Shown: positions 20,046 through 29,820 of the stretch, in pieces
Layout: each line of letters opens with the position of its first letter
How positions within the stretch are numbered: position 1 is the first letter of the stretch
Assembly (NCBI GenBank): GCA_963377175.1
Contig: CAUJNA010001446.1
Location: forward strand, 1,564,065 to 1,628,064
Direction of reading: 5' to 3'
Length of the DNA stretch: 64,000 bases
Source of the DNA: Effrenium voratum
Lineage: Eukaryota; Sar; Dinophyceae; Suessiales; Symbiodiniaceae
Position numbers and translations under genes: made by a program
Notes under the pieces: generated by a model
Database searches by the model: none
What the model saw: only the letters and a program-made list of their open reading frames with translations
What the model was told of the DNA's origin: nothing

Positions 20046-20240
20046 ACTCTTACGCACCACTTGGAAACCAGGAGCAACCGTCATTCCAGGGTGTCTCAGG
20101 AGCGAAATGGATTTCGCAACCATCCACGGCATGTTGGGTGACTTGGAAGGGAAACCGAAATTCTTCAAGCCCTTGAGGGTCCCAACGAAGAGCTCTTCCA
20201 GCGCGCCTGTTCTGGCTTTTGAAGGGTGCACCCCTTGGTG
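20046..20240 (-). CDS. hypothetical protein, penultimate exon
   Basis: Preceded by a textbook acceptor (TTTTTCTCATTTTAG at 20241-20255). Reads HPSKARTGALEELFVGTLKG... NFGFPSKSPNMPWMVAKSIS...VAPGFQVVRKS, 65 codons, phase 0 at both ends. The reading MPWMVAKS...GMTVAPGF is compact and hydrophobic, as in a folded domain. Upstream exons were not identified. Confidence 0.65.
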
Positions 20241-20559
20241 CTAAAATGAGAAAAACAAAAAAAACACCACACGGGAACTTGCTTGGGTGCTCGGCGAAGT
20301 TCGTAAGCTGGTAAGCTGGGCTACCTTGTCAGTGCTAAGCCGCGCAGAGCCAACTTTGTGAATGCTTTGGTACTGAAAAGCTTAGCATGGCATAACGCCA
20401 TCGAGTCACTTCAGCGCAGTGCGCCTTTTGGGACAACTCAATCTGGACAAATCTGAGGCTCCAGGTACTTGAAGGTTGAAACACCAGACCCCCGGAACAT
20501 ACCCCTGAATCAAATCAAGGGTAAACTAGGGTAACTTAGCTCTACATATACAAACACCG

Positions 20560-20570
20560 ATTGATTGATG

Positions 20571-20611
<41 letters not shown>

Positions 20612-20620
20612 GTTGATTGA

Positions 20621-20667
<47 letters not shown>

Positions 20668-20708
20668 ACTGACTGACTGACTGCTTGCTTGCTTGCTTGC
20701 TTGCTTGG
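20560..20708. repeat. tetranucleotide microsatellites (GATT)n, (GCTT)n, (GACT)n
   Basis: Successive runs of GATT, GCTT and GACT units; each is pure for several copies. Confidence 0.9.
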
Positions 20709-20819
20709 GGCACCGAGTGCTTCAAATAGAGGACCCAGGGCTCATCCATGATCGGCATTAGGACAAAAGCAACGAATCCCACCCTCCGTTTGCGAATACG
20801 TCCGCTGGAGAAACTAACG

Positions 20820-20909
20820 TGGACCCTCAAACTGCACCCTTTAAAACAAAGGTTGCCCCAAAACTATTGGGTGAGATCACTTTTTTGATGGGTAGCTTGA
20901 GGGTCCAAG
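20820..20909. mobile_element. family S element S5
   Basis: GGACCCTCAAACTGC...GGTAGCTTGAGGGTCC with a core CCCCAAAACTATTGGG. Confidence 0.7.
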
Positions 20910-21130
20910 AAAACATGTCAGTAGTGATACATCCCTTTAAACCAACAGGGACAAACCTTTTAAGCACGTGAACACTGGACAACTGGGTGGTTGACCGGAT
21001 GCGGCTCCTCCTTTGCATGTAACTCTTCGCCATGCCTCGCGATGTCCTCCAAGCGGGCTTCTTAACAAAGTGGTGACCCTTCAAGGGGCACTTGGCACCC
21101 GAAGCATCGAACGGGCCCTCAGAATTGTGG

Positions 21131-21213
21131 CCATGGCATAGGTCAAAATCCCCACAAAAATGCGTGGTGCACCTAGCCGAAAATGGTACCATTGGTTTTG
21201 ACCCACAGCCATG
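21131..21213. mobile_element. family K element K5
   Basis: CCATGGCATAGGTCAAAA...GGTTTTGACCCACAGCCATG; shorter than the other copies. Confidence 0.6.
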
Positions 21214-21238
21214 TCCTTCTTGACTTTTAACACTTTCC

Positions 21239-21379
21239 AATGGAGGTAACCCCTTCAATGGTGGGACCTGATACTTGCACGAAAATCATGGAAGATGCCC
21301 TCCGGGCAAGATTCTGCGGGAAGTTCATCTTGACGTTGAACATTAGGTCAGAAAAAGTGACGATCTCAGCGTGGCAATA
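21239..21379 (+). CDS. small ORF after K5
   Basis: ATG to TAA, 46 codons: MEVTPSMVGPDTCTKIMEDA...FCGKFILTLNIRSEKVTISA. Reads as a real helix-strand segment but the minus strand is open too. It may be a terminal exon. Confidence 0.35.
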
Positions 21380-22372
21380 ACAATGTCTTGAGGGTATTTT
21401 GCGGGTACAGGAACCCAACTTTGAGACATCCCGATCTGTTTGGCGCCTTGAAATGACGAAGACACCTCTGAGGATCCTGCTTGATATGGGGAACCCTGAA
21501 AACAGGCTGACTTGGTTGCTGTTGACCCCTCTGCAAAAAGTCAACTAGTGCGTCCAACGGAACATCCACTGCTTCCCAAAAAGTGAAAGACCAAAACTCC
21601 AACCAAATAGCCATGAAGCTGAGAATGACTTCAAGCAATGGGCGTTGGCTGAAGCAAGGTGCAGTTCAATCTCACTCTGAACAGTCGGATGGTTGACATG
21701 AGCTCACGGTCCTTCGCATGCTTTGCATCGGCCGTGCCCATGGACAAGTCCTGCGGGCGACATCCCTTCAAAATGGAACCCCCTCGACCTCCACGGTAAC
21801 CCCATTATTTTTGAAACATTTGACGAATAGGAGCTACGTAGTCATTCATCAAAAAGGTGAGGGGTTGAGGGGCATCTTTCTTTTCATCGCCACGAGTCTT
21901 CACCGGAAATTCCAGCCCCCGCATCGACTTCCACGCCCAAAGCATCAGACTTCGGACCCGATCCCATTGAATAATTTTAGGGATCTCCATTGGAAGGTTG
22001 ACTTCAACAAGGACACCACGATTCTTAGTCTTAGAGGGAACAACTTGCATTGTACTTCGATTCTTTATATATATATATATATATATTAAAAAAAAACAAA
22101 AAAAACAAACTTGTATTATTGCTTGTAAACAGAGAAATCATAAAACAAAACAAACAAACGCAGGGCTCTTGCTGGTCTGTCTTTCATTTGGGGACTCACA
22201 ATGGCGCACCGGTGTTCCTTTGGCTTTCTTCAAAAAACACCAAAAGGAGGTGCCAGGGCTGCGGGAACTGGAGTCCACTTCCGACAAACATCTCCCACAG
22301 ACTCCCCCATGTTCACACGAGGGGATTCCCAACGTCCCAAGTGCTCAACCACAAACCCCAACCAGGATTACA

Positions 22373-22461
22373 GCTAGGCTCAGTTATAGAACGTACATTG
22401 TATGGTTTGTTTACCTTTGGGTCACTGGTAAAATTTGTCAAATGTATCCTAAGCCTATCCC
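22373..22461. mobile_element. family P element P2
   Basis: On the minus strand it begins CTGGGATAGGC exactly where the signal-peptide exon ends. In P1 and P3 the same spot reads GGGTAGAC, a usable GT donor. Confidence 0.55.
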
Positions 22462-22558
22462 AGAAATCCCGCCCGGTGCGAAGCCTGGACGCCCTCCCGC
22501 AGCGCACAGCTCAGCGGCAGCAGGGCTAACACCACAGCCACACGAGCCAAGCGCGCCA
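22455..22558 (-). CDS. first exon encoding a signal peptide
   Basis: ATG at 22558 in a strong context (CTCGCATGG) opens MARLARVAVVLALLPLSCAL, a classic signal peptide (basic n-region, Leu/Val core, small residue before a predicted Ala-x-Ala/Ser-Cys-Ala type cut), then REGVQASHRAGFL. The exon runs into P2. The donor would be non-canonical (GG|GATAGG), as dinoflagellates sometimes allow. The mature protein is not identified. Confidence 0.55.
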
Positions 22559-22561
22559 TGC

Positions 22562-24699
22562 GAGATGTAGCGGAGAGAGGATTTCTCGGACCAACGGGGT
22601 TTCTTGAGATTTCTGGAGCAACGGCGGCGAGGACAACTTGAGTATATTGCAGCAAACCGAGATGCCGTGGACCACTCCAAAGTACCATTGAACCCAAGCG
22701 ACTCTGGGCAATAACCCATTTTTAAGCTAGTGGTTTGAGGGTTCAAGTACATAACATGCGCAATACGCCAAGTACTTCGTAAGTGGCACCGCCCAGCGAA
22801 AGGAAGCGGCGCTGTTTGAGGTCCAACATCTTCCATTGGAGGTCCGGTTCGATCCCTCCCATGGAGGGTTCAGCCATGCTGGGGGCAAGCTTACCCACAC
22901 TGGGGACCCACACCGAGTGCCCTGCCTTCATGATTTCAACTACCCAAGTGAACAGTTTGTTTGGCAATCCGTTTAGATTTGATCCCGTGTCGTACCGGCC
23001 GGAGGTTATCTGCAATGAGTCAACCTGCTTGGACCCTCAAGCTGCGCTTGCACAAGGGAATTCACCCCATGATGTTGGGTTTCAATTACCCCTTTTCAAG
23101 CTGGTTCTTGGAGGGGTGGCTGGTCTGTTTCTCCAATCAGTTGGATTCGCCTCTAGTCAACCAGCCATAAGTGAACCCAGGACCCAATGCACAACCTCTA
23201 TTTGGCCCTCCAAGGGAGCACCCAAAGCGACCAAGTTTCCAAGGCCCCTGAACAACAACTGGTTTTGAGGCTTCGAACACAGTGGCCGAATCGGTCCCTT
23301 AGCACAGATCGATGCATCCTGACTTGCACAACTCCAAGGCTCGCTTGGTGACAACTCCTTCACGCGCCAGGCTCTCCTGAGATGTTGCAAAAGCTGCTGA
23401 AGCGAAGCCTTGCAAGTCCCCAATTCCATCCATTGGTTCACCACCAACCCTAGCAACCCAAATAGAAACACACTTGCAATCCTGGAAAATTGGTTGATTC
23501 CACCGCAAGTGGGTCAACTGCACCCAGAAAATCGCTTGGAGATTCACACGTCGGCCATGACCCCTGCTTCATACCCGTATGTCGGCAATGACCCCTGCAA
23601 TCCGCTTGGACAGTGGACGAATCTGAATGGGGATTCCTGGCTGCCTGGGCCCTCAAAGTACCGTATTAAAAAACGGCGTTGCCCCCCATTTTTTGCTTAC
23701 CCCTTAAAACTCCAAGCCCTGCGGAAGTTAATCTTTTACAGACATATAGCCCATGCATGTTACCCAAAAAGTTGAAAAGTTGTGTTTTTAAGAGGTAAGT
23801 TTGCATGGGGCTTGTCCAGGTACATACCAACTAGGATGGGCCATTAGACTAGCGGAGCTGAAAGGCCCAAAGGCCCTCAAAACCTGCACGGGGGGCCAGA
23901 CTGCAACCTGAAGGACCCCTCTCTTGGGTCGGGTGGATGCATGTTCTTCGGCAAATGGATGCATAAACATTGGGGGAGTTGCCTCAATCGTATGGTTGGC
24001 GAAATCCCGCCTGTATTTAATGACAGTTTCAGGGTCCAGGACTACTAGAGTACTAAGCCTTTAGAACTGTCAAAGGTCTTTCAATAGTCTAGGGACCCTC
24101 AAACTACTCCGTAGTTCTGGGCTGCAAATTTCTGGATGATTGCTTCGTGCGGGAGCATGACAACATACCTAGACCCATATATTTGGGGCAAGAACCCATT
24201 GTTTGAAGGTAGTTGAATTCTGAAATGAGGGTCCAAGAACTCATTGTTTACTGGGCTTTCAGATTCCGCGCTAAAACTTTAACTGTTAGTGGGTTAACCG
24301 GAAACCACCACTAAGCCAAAAATATCTGAGAGGCTACGGAACCGGACTGGGTAAGTTGGTACCAACTTTTTCTGGTTTGTCTATTTGAGTAGGGTTCGGA
24401 ACCCTCCCAACCAAGAAAGAAGCGGCCGGGTGAGAAAGGGCACATAGCTGGGGACCTAGACTCGGGTGACTTGAATGGGTGAATACATGGGGCCAGGGCT
24501 ACAAATTCCGGGAGCTAGGCGACCCTAGACTTTTGGGAGAACGCGACTTTATTTTAGTAGGGGAACCCTCCCAACCAAAAAAAAGAAACGGGTGAGAGGT
24601 CGGGCACCAATTGCTGGACCTAGTTCAGGAATTCGGAAAACGCAACTTGAACAAAATCCGCCCCAAAAAAAGGGGTACAAGGGCACCTAACTGGGGGAC
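22562..24699. other. gene-free stretch, diverged elements
   Basis: Diverged S elements (23028-23111, 24166-24236), an N-like segment near 24255-24325 and degenerate B elements (24331-24459, 24514-24623, 24655-24700). No ORF with clear protein character. Confidence 0.45.
24514..24623. mobile_element. family B element, degenerate
   Basis: Keeps TTTTAGTAGGGGAACCCTCCC and GGACCTAG. The sequence after it (AGGAATTCGGAAAACGCAACTT) is repeated 80 bp on, a local duplication of the exon-element junction. Confidence 0.55.
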
Positions 24700-24873
24700 C
24701 TAGTTGCGGGTCCGAGGAATTCGGAAAACGCAACTTCAAACAATCTGCCGAGCCTCTGCCCGGGTTGCCACGCCAGTGGGGCGCCGTGGCCTTCGTGCCG
24801 CTGCCCGAAGTTGGGGCCCGGTAGCTCCTCCTGGCCGGCGACATGCCGACTTGGCGCCCGGTGCCCCCAATGC
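24700..24873 (-). CDS. exon framed by S7 and a B element
   Basis: Minus-strand acceptor GGGTCCAG|GC from S7 and donor CTAG|GTCCCCC from a truncated B element. The frame IGGTGRQVGMSPARRSYRAP...KATAPHWRGNPGRGSADCLK has a high third-position G/C share, clearly more than the open plus frame, so minus is preferred. Basic and Gly/Ser-rich; function unknown. Confidence 0.55.
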
Positions 24874-24962
24874 CTGGACCCTCAGAATTCCCTCAAACAA
24901 TTGTTGTTGCCCCAACATTCTGGGTGAAATCCCGTTGCTTTCGGGCAGTTTCAGGGTTTAGG
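24873..24962. mobile_element. family S element S7
   Basis: CCTGGACCCTCAGAATTCCC...CAGTTTCAGGGTTTAGG; followed without a gap by J2. Confidence 0.6.
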
Positions 24963-25069
24963 TACTTGGGTGTTCAACCTATACATAGTAAGTAGGTTAT
25001 AACCAAGGCTATCGCTGGTTGGCGTAAAAAGACACGCCAATAACCTACTTACTAAGTTGAGCATCCACC
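24963..25069. mobile_element. family J element J2
   Basis: TACTTGGGTGTTCAACC..AGTAAGTAGGTTATAACC / TAACCTACTTACTAAGTTGA.CATCCA, a long imperfect palindrome. Confidence 0.7.
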
Positions 25070-26504
25070 CTGCGTAAAAAAGTTGAAGAGACTGTTTATC
25101 CCTTAGTGGGGGGGGGGGGGGCAAATGAACATGATATCCCAAAAACGGTGAGCACTCCATCCAAATCGCAAACATTGGTGTACTCTGTAAGTCAAATCCA
25201 TATCGTCCGCAGATGTGGCCCGCTGCTGTTGTCTCCGTCTGTGTTTTTGTCTTGGGGGGGGGGGGGGGTTGGCTGCCCCTTCAACCATTCAGAGCCTTAT
25301 AAGATCTTGTAAGCTTCATTCCTGGAAGATCGAATTGGCACATCAGGTCAGACACACTGAAGCCGCTTCGGGGCACGTTGTTCCCCTTGACTCATGTGAG
25401 AGCTCAACACTGCCGGTCCATATATGTTCTTGGGGTCCGAAAACAATGCCATGGGGCAGTGGGCGCACGGTACATACAGTTCTAAAACATGGGAAGTAAA
25501 ATGTTAGATACATCCGGCCACACAACCCTGGTATATGCGTCAAATGGTGTCCAAGTTATTCTCTATGCAATATGTGTACCTGGACACTCAATCATGGGTT
25601 ATTGCCCCAATGTTTGGGTTAAATCCAATTTTTAAGGGAGGGTGCCCTGAATCTGGGTTGAAAAAGTTCCGAAAGCAAAACCACCCATTTCGGGAGGTCG
25701 TTTTGACAAACACAAGGGAGCATGGTTCAACATCAAATGGGATGATGGTTCAACATTAAATGGACTTCTTTTTGAACAACCCAAATTTGACCCATGAATT
25801 TTACTGGGGAACCTCGTGAAAAGTGGTGGACGTCAATCCAAACCGAAATAATGTCAAATGGTCCCCAATTAAAATTCATGTATAAGCAGAGCTTAGAGAG
25901 CGAGCACTTTGTCTCCTGCACAAAGCGGCTGCGCTTGCCAATCCTGAGTGCACATGCCAAAACTATTGAGTTTTCGTTCTGAAGGGGCCATCACACTCAG
26001 TAGATTCCAGGAATCCGTTTCGCCACTGTAGTAGGTCACCCTATCCAGTGTCCATTTGGTTTTTAAGGGGTGGCAAGCCCTCGGTTAACTACAAAACCAG
26101 GTACATGCACAGGATCCAATGGCCTAAGCATCCTGAGACCTCCAAAGGTCCTTTTTGACATCCAAAAACAAAACCAATGAAGGTCCGGTTCGACCCCTTG
26201 AATGGAGGGTCCTTTCTGATGCTTCAGTTCCGGGAACCGCTCCCGCAAAAGCATTTTTTTTCAACCGTTGCCCAATTTGGCCAGAGTACCTGGGTGTTCG
26301 GCCAAGTTAGTAAGTTTTCGAGAACCTAGGTAATAACCCACCTCCCTAAGTGGGGCTAGCCCAATCATTAGTGAGTTACAACCCAGGCGGCGTTGGCCAC
26401 TTACTAACTTGGCGAATCGAAGATCCAAGCAGGGTCTTTGGAGTTGATCACGGGCCCATAGAACAAGAAACAAGGAAACCCAACAACTTGCTCTAGTTAA
26501 CCTA
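25070..26504. other. gene-free stretch
   Basis: Two poly-G runs (25109-25120 and 25254-25268), a diverged S-like segment near 25620, and J3 at 26289-26430. No coding call. Confidence 0.4.
26289..26430. mobile_element. family J element J3
   Basis: ACCTGGGTGTTCGGCCAAGTTAGTAAG...CTTACTAACTTGGCGAATCG..GATCCAAG. Confidence 0.7.
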
Positions 26505-26763
26505 TGGCTTTGTAGTTGTTCCTATAGTCGGTTGGCCTGCCAATCAACGGCAGGAATCGGCATCCATAGGACCTCCAGGTAGGAAGCCTCCCTGTTGTTG
26601 AAGGGACACGAGAAGCTCAAGGCCAATGGATGCCCAAATGGGGGGTGGTGTTTCTCTTTAAACCACCCCAAAATGAACAGGGAGGCTTCCTACCTGGAGG
26701 TCCTATGCCGATTGCCGTTGATTAGCAAGCAGACCGACCATAGGAACAATGACATACAAAACC
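26505..26763. repeat. long inverted repeat, arms ~85-90 bp
   Basis: Left arm 26505-26599 (GTTGTTCCTATAGTCGGTTGG...CATCCATAGGACCTCCAGGT AGGAAGCCTCCCTGTT) pairs with 26672-26763, spacer about 75 bp. Much longer arms than the introner families; a single copy in the window. Confidence 0.8.
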
Positions 26764-26854
26764 ACAGCTTAAAATACGGCAAGGCGCATGGTGGTCTCGA
26801 AGTGGTGATTGTACGCCACGGTGATCGGCACCGCCACATCGCCTGCTCAGAAGA

Positions 26855-27370
26855 GTGGGGAGAACCATGGGCAACAAACAAATAACACGCGTTGCCCTCC
26901 AAAGCGGGAGAAAAGGAAGCAACCCACTGGTCGTGGAGGAATCTAGCCATCAAGTCAACAACCAAGAGGCCTTCTTTCCGCACCTGGTCTCAAGAGTGAA
27001 GCATCCGTTGCGACCCCTCATTTACGTGGCTTTTGATTGTGGCTCTTGGAACCCAGCAACACACGGGGGGTGCGCCCATGGAGAGGAAAACACTCAAGTT
27101 GATCCCCCCCTTTCCAAGCAGGACTATCAATCACTGGCCGTGTCCACTAGCTTCCCCAAAAAAAGAACCGACCCACGGATCTCCGGCGGAGTTCAAAGGA
27201 AGTCCCCCAGCGAGCTGCTCCGAGCTGCTCCGAGCCCATCAAAAACAACCCTGAGTTGCCAAAATGAAAACCACAGAAATCTGGGGGAACAAAAAAACGC
27301 CTCGAAGCTTCGCACCAATAGCCGAGACGTAGCAGTGATTTTCCGCTCGACCCCTTTGAACCCCAGATGA
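26855..27370 (+). CDS. hypothetical ORF, 171 codons
   Basis: Open from about 26880 to TGA 27368-27370, reading SGRKGSNPLVVEESSHQVNN... PLIYVAFDCGSWNPATHGGC ...SELLRAAPSPSKTTLSCQNE. Ser/Asn/Lys-rich with no recognised domain. A minus frame is open over part of it. Could be one long exon. Confidence 0.4.
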   Translation: MGRTMGNKQITRVALQSGRKGSNPLVVEESSHQVNNQEAFFPHLVSRVKHPLRPLIYVAFDCGSWNPATHGGCAHGEENTQVDPPLSKQDYQSLAVSTSFPKKRTDPRISGGVQRKSPSELLRAAPSPSKTTLSCQNENHRNLGEQKNASKLRTNSRDVAVIFRSTPLNPR

Positions 27371-27749
27371 CCCTAAGGCTCTTGCTCCATGGGGAACCCC
27401 AGAGCTGGCCGGGCCGAGCGGTTTTTTTTTCAGCTTTCAACCAATCCACTTGGATCTTCAAACATTGGTCCAATCCAAACATTGGCTTTGTTCAAACCAC
27501 CTGTTTTTTGCAAACCACTTGGTTCTTTGTACATACATGCAAGTTGCCCCAGTAACCTTGGATGAATCAGTTAGCGCCAGTGACAGCATCCGCAGCCCCG
27601 GAGATGCCATCAGCCAGCCAGAGAGACCTAAGTAGTCGGCCTTACCAGGTGCGTACACAAAAAGATGTGACCAACTATATGATCACAACATATCATAACC
27701 TTGAATGTGACCAACTTTTTTGATGGTGACCCCGGATTGATAAACCTTT

Positions 27750-27950
27750 CCTGTGACTACGGGGGAGTTCCCTCCAAAAGTGATAGCCTATCAACCGGAA
27801 TTCAACCAACAAGCAGGTGATATCCCAACAGCGGAACCCTACGGATCCCTGAAGGCTGCCCCAAGCCACCAACCAGAGCCTGTTTGGGCAACGACTCCCC
27901 ACAGCTTCCAGCTGTTGGGGAAAGAAAAGATCCGGCTTCCCAGCCAGACT
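27750..27950 (+). CDS. exon related to the 9.8 kb gene
   Basis: The frame FPPKVIAYQPEFNQQAGDIP...GSLKAAPSHQPEPVWATTPH SFQLLGKEK matches the exon at 9830-10055 over about 35 residues, with changes mostly at third codon positions. Borders not settled; an I element starts at 27953. Either a paralogous gene or a duplicated exon. Confidence 0.45.
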
Positions 27951-27952
27951 TG

Positions 27953-28062
27953 CTGGTGCTCAGTAGGGAATAAGGGAATCAACTTAGGGATTCCCTTGCA
28001 GGAATTGAGAGGGGATGGTTTTCAGCGGTCATTCCATTTCTCATTCCCTGCTGAGCACCTGC
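27953..28062. mobile_element. family I element I2
   Basis: TGCTGGTGCTCAGTAGGGAATAAGGG...TCATTCCCTGCTGAGCACCTGC. Confidence 0.7.
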
Positions 28063-28189
28063 AGGAGTTGAACCTCCTCCCACCTTCCGCCCGGCGCCTT
28101 GGTCGGTGCGCCTCACCTGGTCAACCTCGAAGCCCACCACCGCCATACCTCCGTTGCTTTCTGCTCCCCTGCTGAAAGTTTAACCGTGG

Positions 28190-28243
28190 CGGCAAAAGTT
28201 GGCAAAAGTTGGGACAAGTTGGGAAAAGTTGGCAAAAGTTGGT
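28190..28243. repeat. short tandem repeat GGCAAAAGTT
   Basis: About five imperfect copies of a 10-11 bp unit. Confidence 0.8.
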
Positions 28244-28396
28244 TTACATTAACTTTAAATGTGTGGTTTAATACGGAAAACCGACAACAAAAGTGGAATG
28301 GCCACTAACTTTTAGTTGGCAAGAAGGTGGATGGGTTTTCAACTGTTAATGGTCGTTTAACTTTTAGCTAGCAAAAAAAAGTCCTAACATGATTAC

Positions 28397-28483
28397 AGTT
28401 AGGCCCAGTTATAGAAAGTTTATTTTATTGTTTGCTTCACATGGGCACGGGTAATATGAAAAAAGAATCCTAAGTCTACCCCA
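28397..28483. mobile_element. family P element P3
   Basis: TTAGGCCCAGTTATAGAA...ATCCTAAGTCTACCCCAG; it interrupts a longer segment (CTGCTGAAAGTTTAAC...CTTGGCAAAATGCACCAAAG) that is uninterrupted at 31253-31350. Confidence 0.6.
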
Positions 28484-28734
28484 GAAAAGGTTTCTGGCAG
28501 AATTAAGCCATGGGTTGCCTTCTCTGCGGTTTGTGGTTTATAAATAGCTTGCTGGTGCTAACATCCCTTGGCAAAATGCACCAAAGATACCTTTGCCCTC
28601 GAAGCGCTGCACCACTTCGCTCGGCAGATCCACCGGTGGCAGACCGCTCCAGAAGACCTGGGAGTACCTGACGCACTCGTGAGCTGCGACATGGAAAGCT
28701 GGGCACCCGGAAAAAAAAAAGGGGAGGGGTTGTA

Positions 28735-28828
28735 CCTAGAGTCTTCTTCTGACCCTTTCAATTGGGGTCAGACTGCCCAAAATTAAGGACTCCTGACCCC
28801 TTTTTCTAGGGATCATGGAGACTCCAGG
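28735..28828. mobile_element. family A element A4
   Basis: GTA-CCTAGAGTCTTC...GGAGACTCCAGG-TA ends. Confidence 0.7.
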
Positions 28829-28952
28829 TAGCAGTTTATGGTAGTTTATGGTGGTTTATGGTCATTTATGGTAATTGGTAGTTTGTAGTAGCTGATATTT
28901 TCCGGTAAACAGGGTACCGAGCCCGCCCCCCCCACTTTAAAGGGACACAACA

Positions 28953-29056
28953 ATATGGCTGTGGCTCAAAAAAACGGTACCAAAATGCCTGGTAAGTGGA
29001 AGCATGGACCAAAACTTGCGTAACCCCTCCTGTTTAATTTTGAGCACACCCATATG
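28953..29056. mobile_element. family K element K6
   Basis: ATATGGCTGTGGCTCAAAA...TTTTGAGCACACCCATAT; inner block ACTTGCG-TAACCCC shared with K4. Confidence 0.7.
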
Positions 29057-29185
29057 TGCGTCAGCCATCATGGTTGCGGGTGCCTCTAAAGAGATGGCCC
29101 AATGATTTTACGTTAGAAACAAGGAAGACGTGATGTTGCTCCCTCTGCCTTAGGTCATGAGCCACGAACACCATTACTTCCCAGT

Positions 29186-29304
29186 CTAGGTCCTCCAGTA
29201 GACAGGTTTCAATAAGGGTAGCCTTTTTTTTTCTGTAGTCTATTTTAGTAGGCGAACCCTCCCCAAAAAAATGAAACGGTAAAAGTTGGCACCTTGCTGG
29301 GGTA
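29186..29304. mobile_element. family B element B4
   Basis: CTAGGTCCTCCAGTAGACAG...TAGTCTATTTTAGTAGGCGAACCCTCC; right end eroded. Confidence 0.65.
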
Positions 29305-29376
29305 GCAGTTCTGGTGGCTAGGCCTTCTGTTTCTTTGAGAGCAGTGCAGAAATTGGTCTTACTTCCTCAGGGGGCC

Positions 29377-29409
29377 TTCATTTTTCAAGGGTCAGAAGGA
29401 GACTCCAGG
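29377..29409. mobile_element. family A right half (A5)
   Basis: TTTTTCAAGGGTCAGAAGGAGACTCCAGG without a matching left end. Confidence 0.5.
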
Positions 29410-29683
29410 TACCTATCACAAGTTGTCCCCAATGTGCTTGCCAGAATCGGTTTGCCCTTTCCATTTGCGAGAATGCAATAGGTTCCCAGGATCTGAGGGA
29501 ACCAGAGTCATGATTCCATGTCAAACACGACTTGCACCAGCTTCGATTTCCAAACAAAGGCGCCAGTCATAAGCCAAACGGACATGTGGGAACACCTGAC
29601 CGAGCAACGGCCAAGACCTGTTGGCTTTTGGCTCATGGCTCTGAAGTTTTACCTAGGCTTCACTGCAACCGCAATGAAACCAA

Positions 29684-29820
29684 GTACCCAAACGCTCAGC
29701 AAAAGGACCCTTCGAATGGAAGGGTCTTGCTTCGACCCCTCTGAATGGGACACCAGGACATGCCCTCAAATATAAACTTGTTTCGAAGGCTCAGGGAGTA
29801 GTTGGGAGCGTTTGGGTATC
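29684..29820. mobile_element. family F element F1
   Basis: GTACCCAAACGCTC...GAGCGTTTGGGTATC ends; inner CTTCGAAT..AAGGGTC inverted pair. A second copy is at 59480-59594. Confidence 0.7.

Larger units (their letters stand above)
20250..22454. other. repeats with unresolved coding patches
   Basis: GATT/CTTG microsatellite (20560-20708), S5, a T element, K5, a minus-open patch 20960-21130 (KCPLKGHHFVKKPAWRTSRG), a plus ORF at 21239, a (TA)n run at 22066-22086 and P2. Gene models cannot be closed by eye here. Confidence 0.45.
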
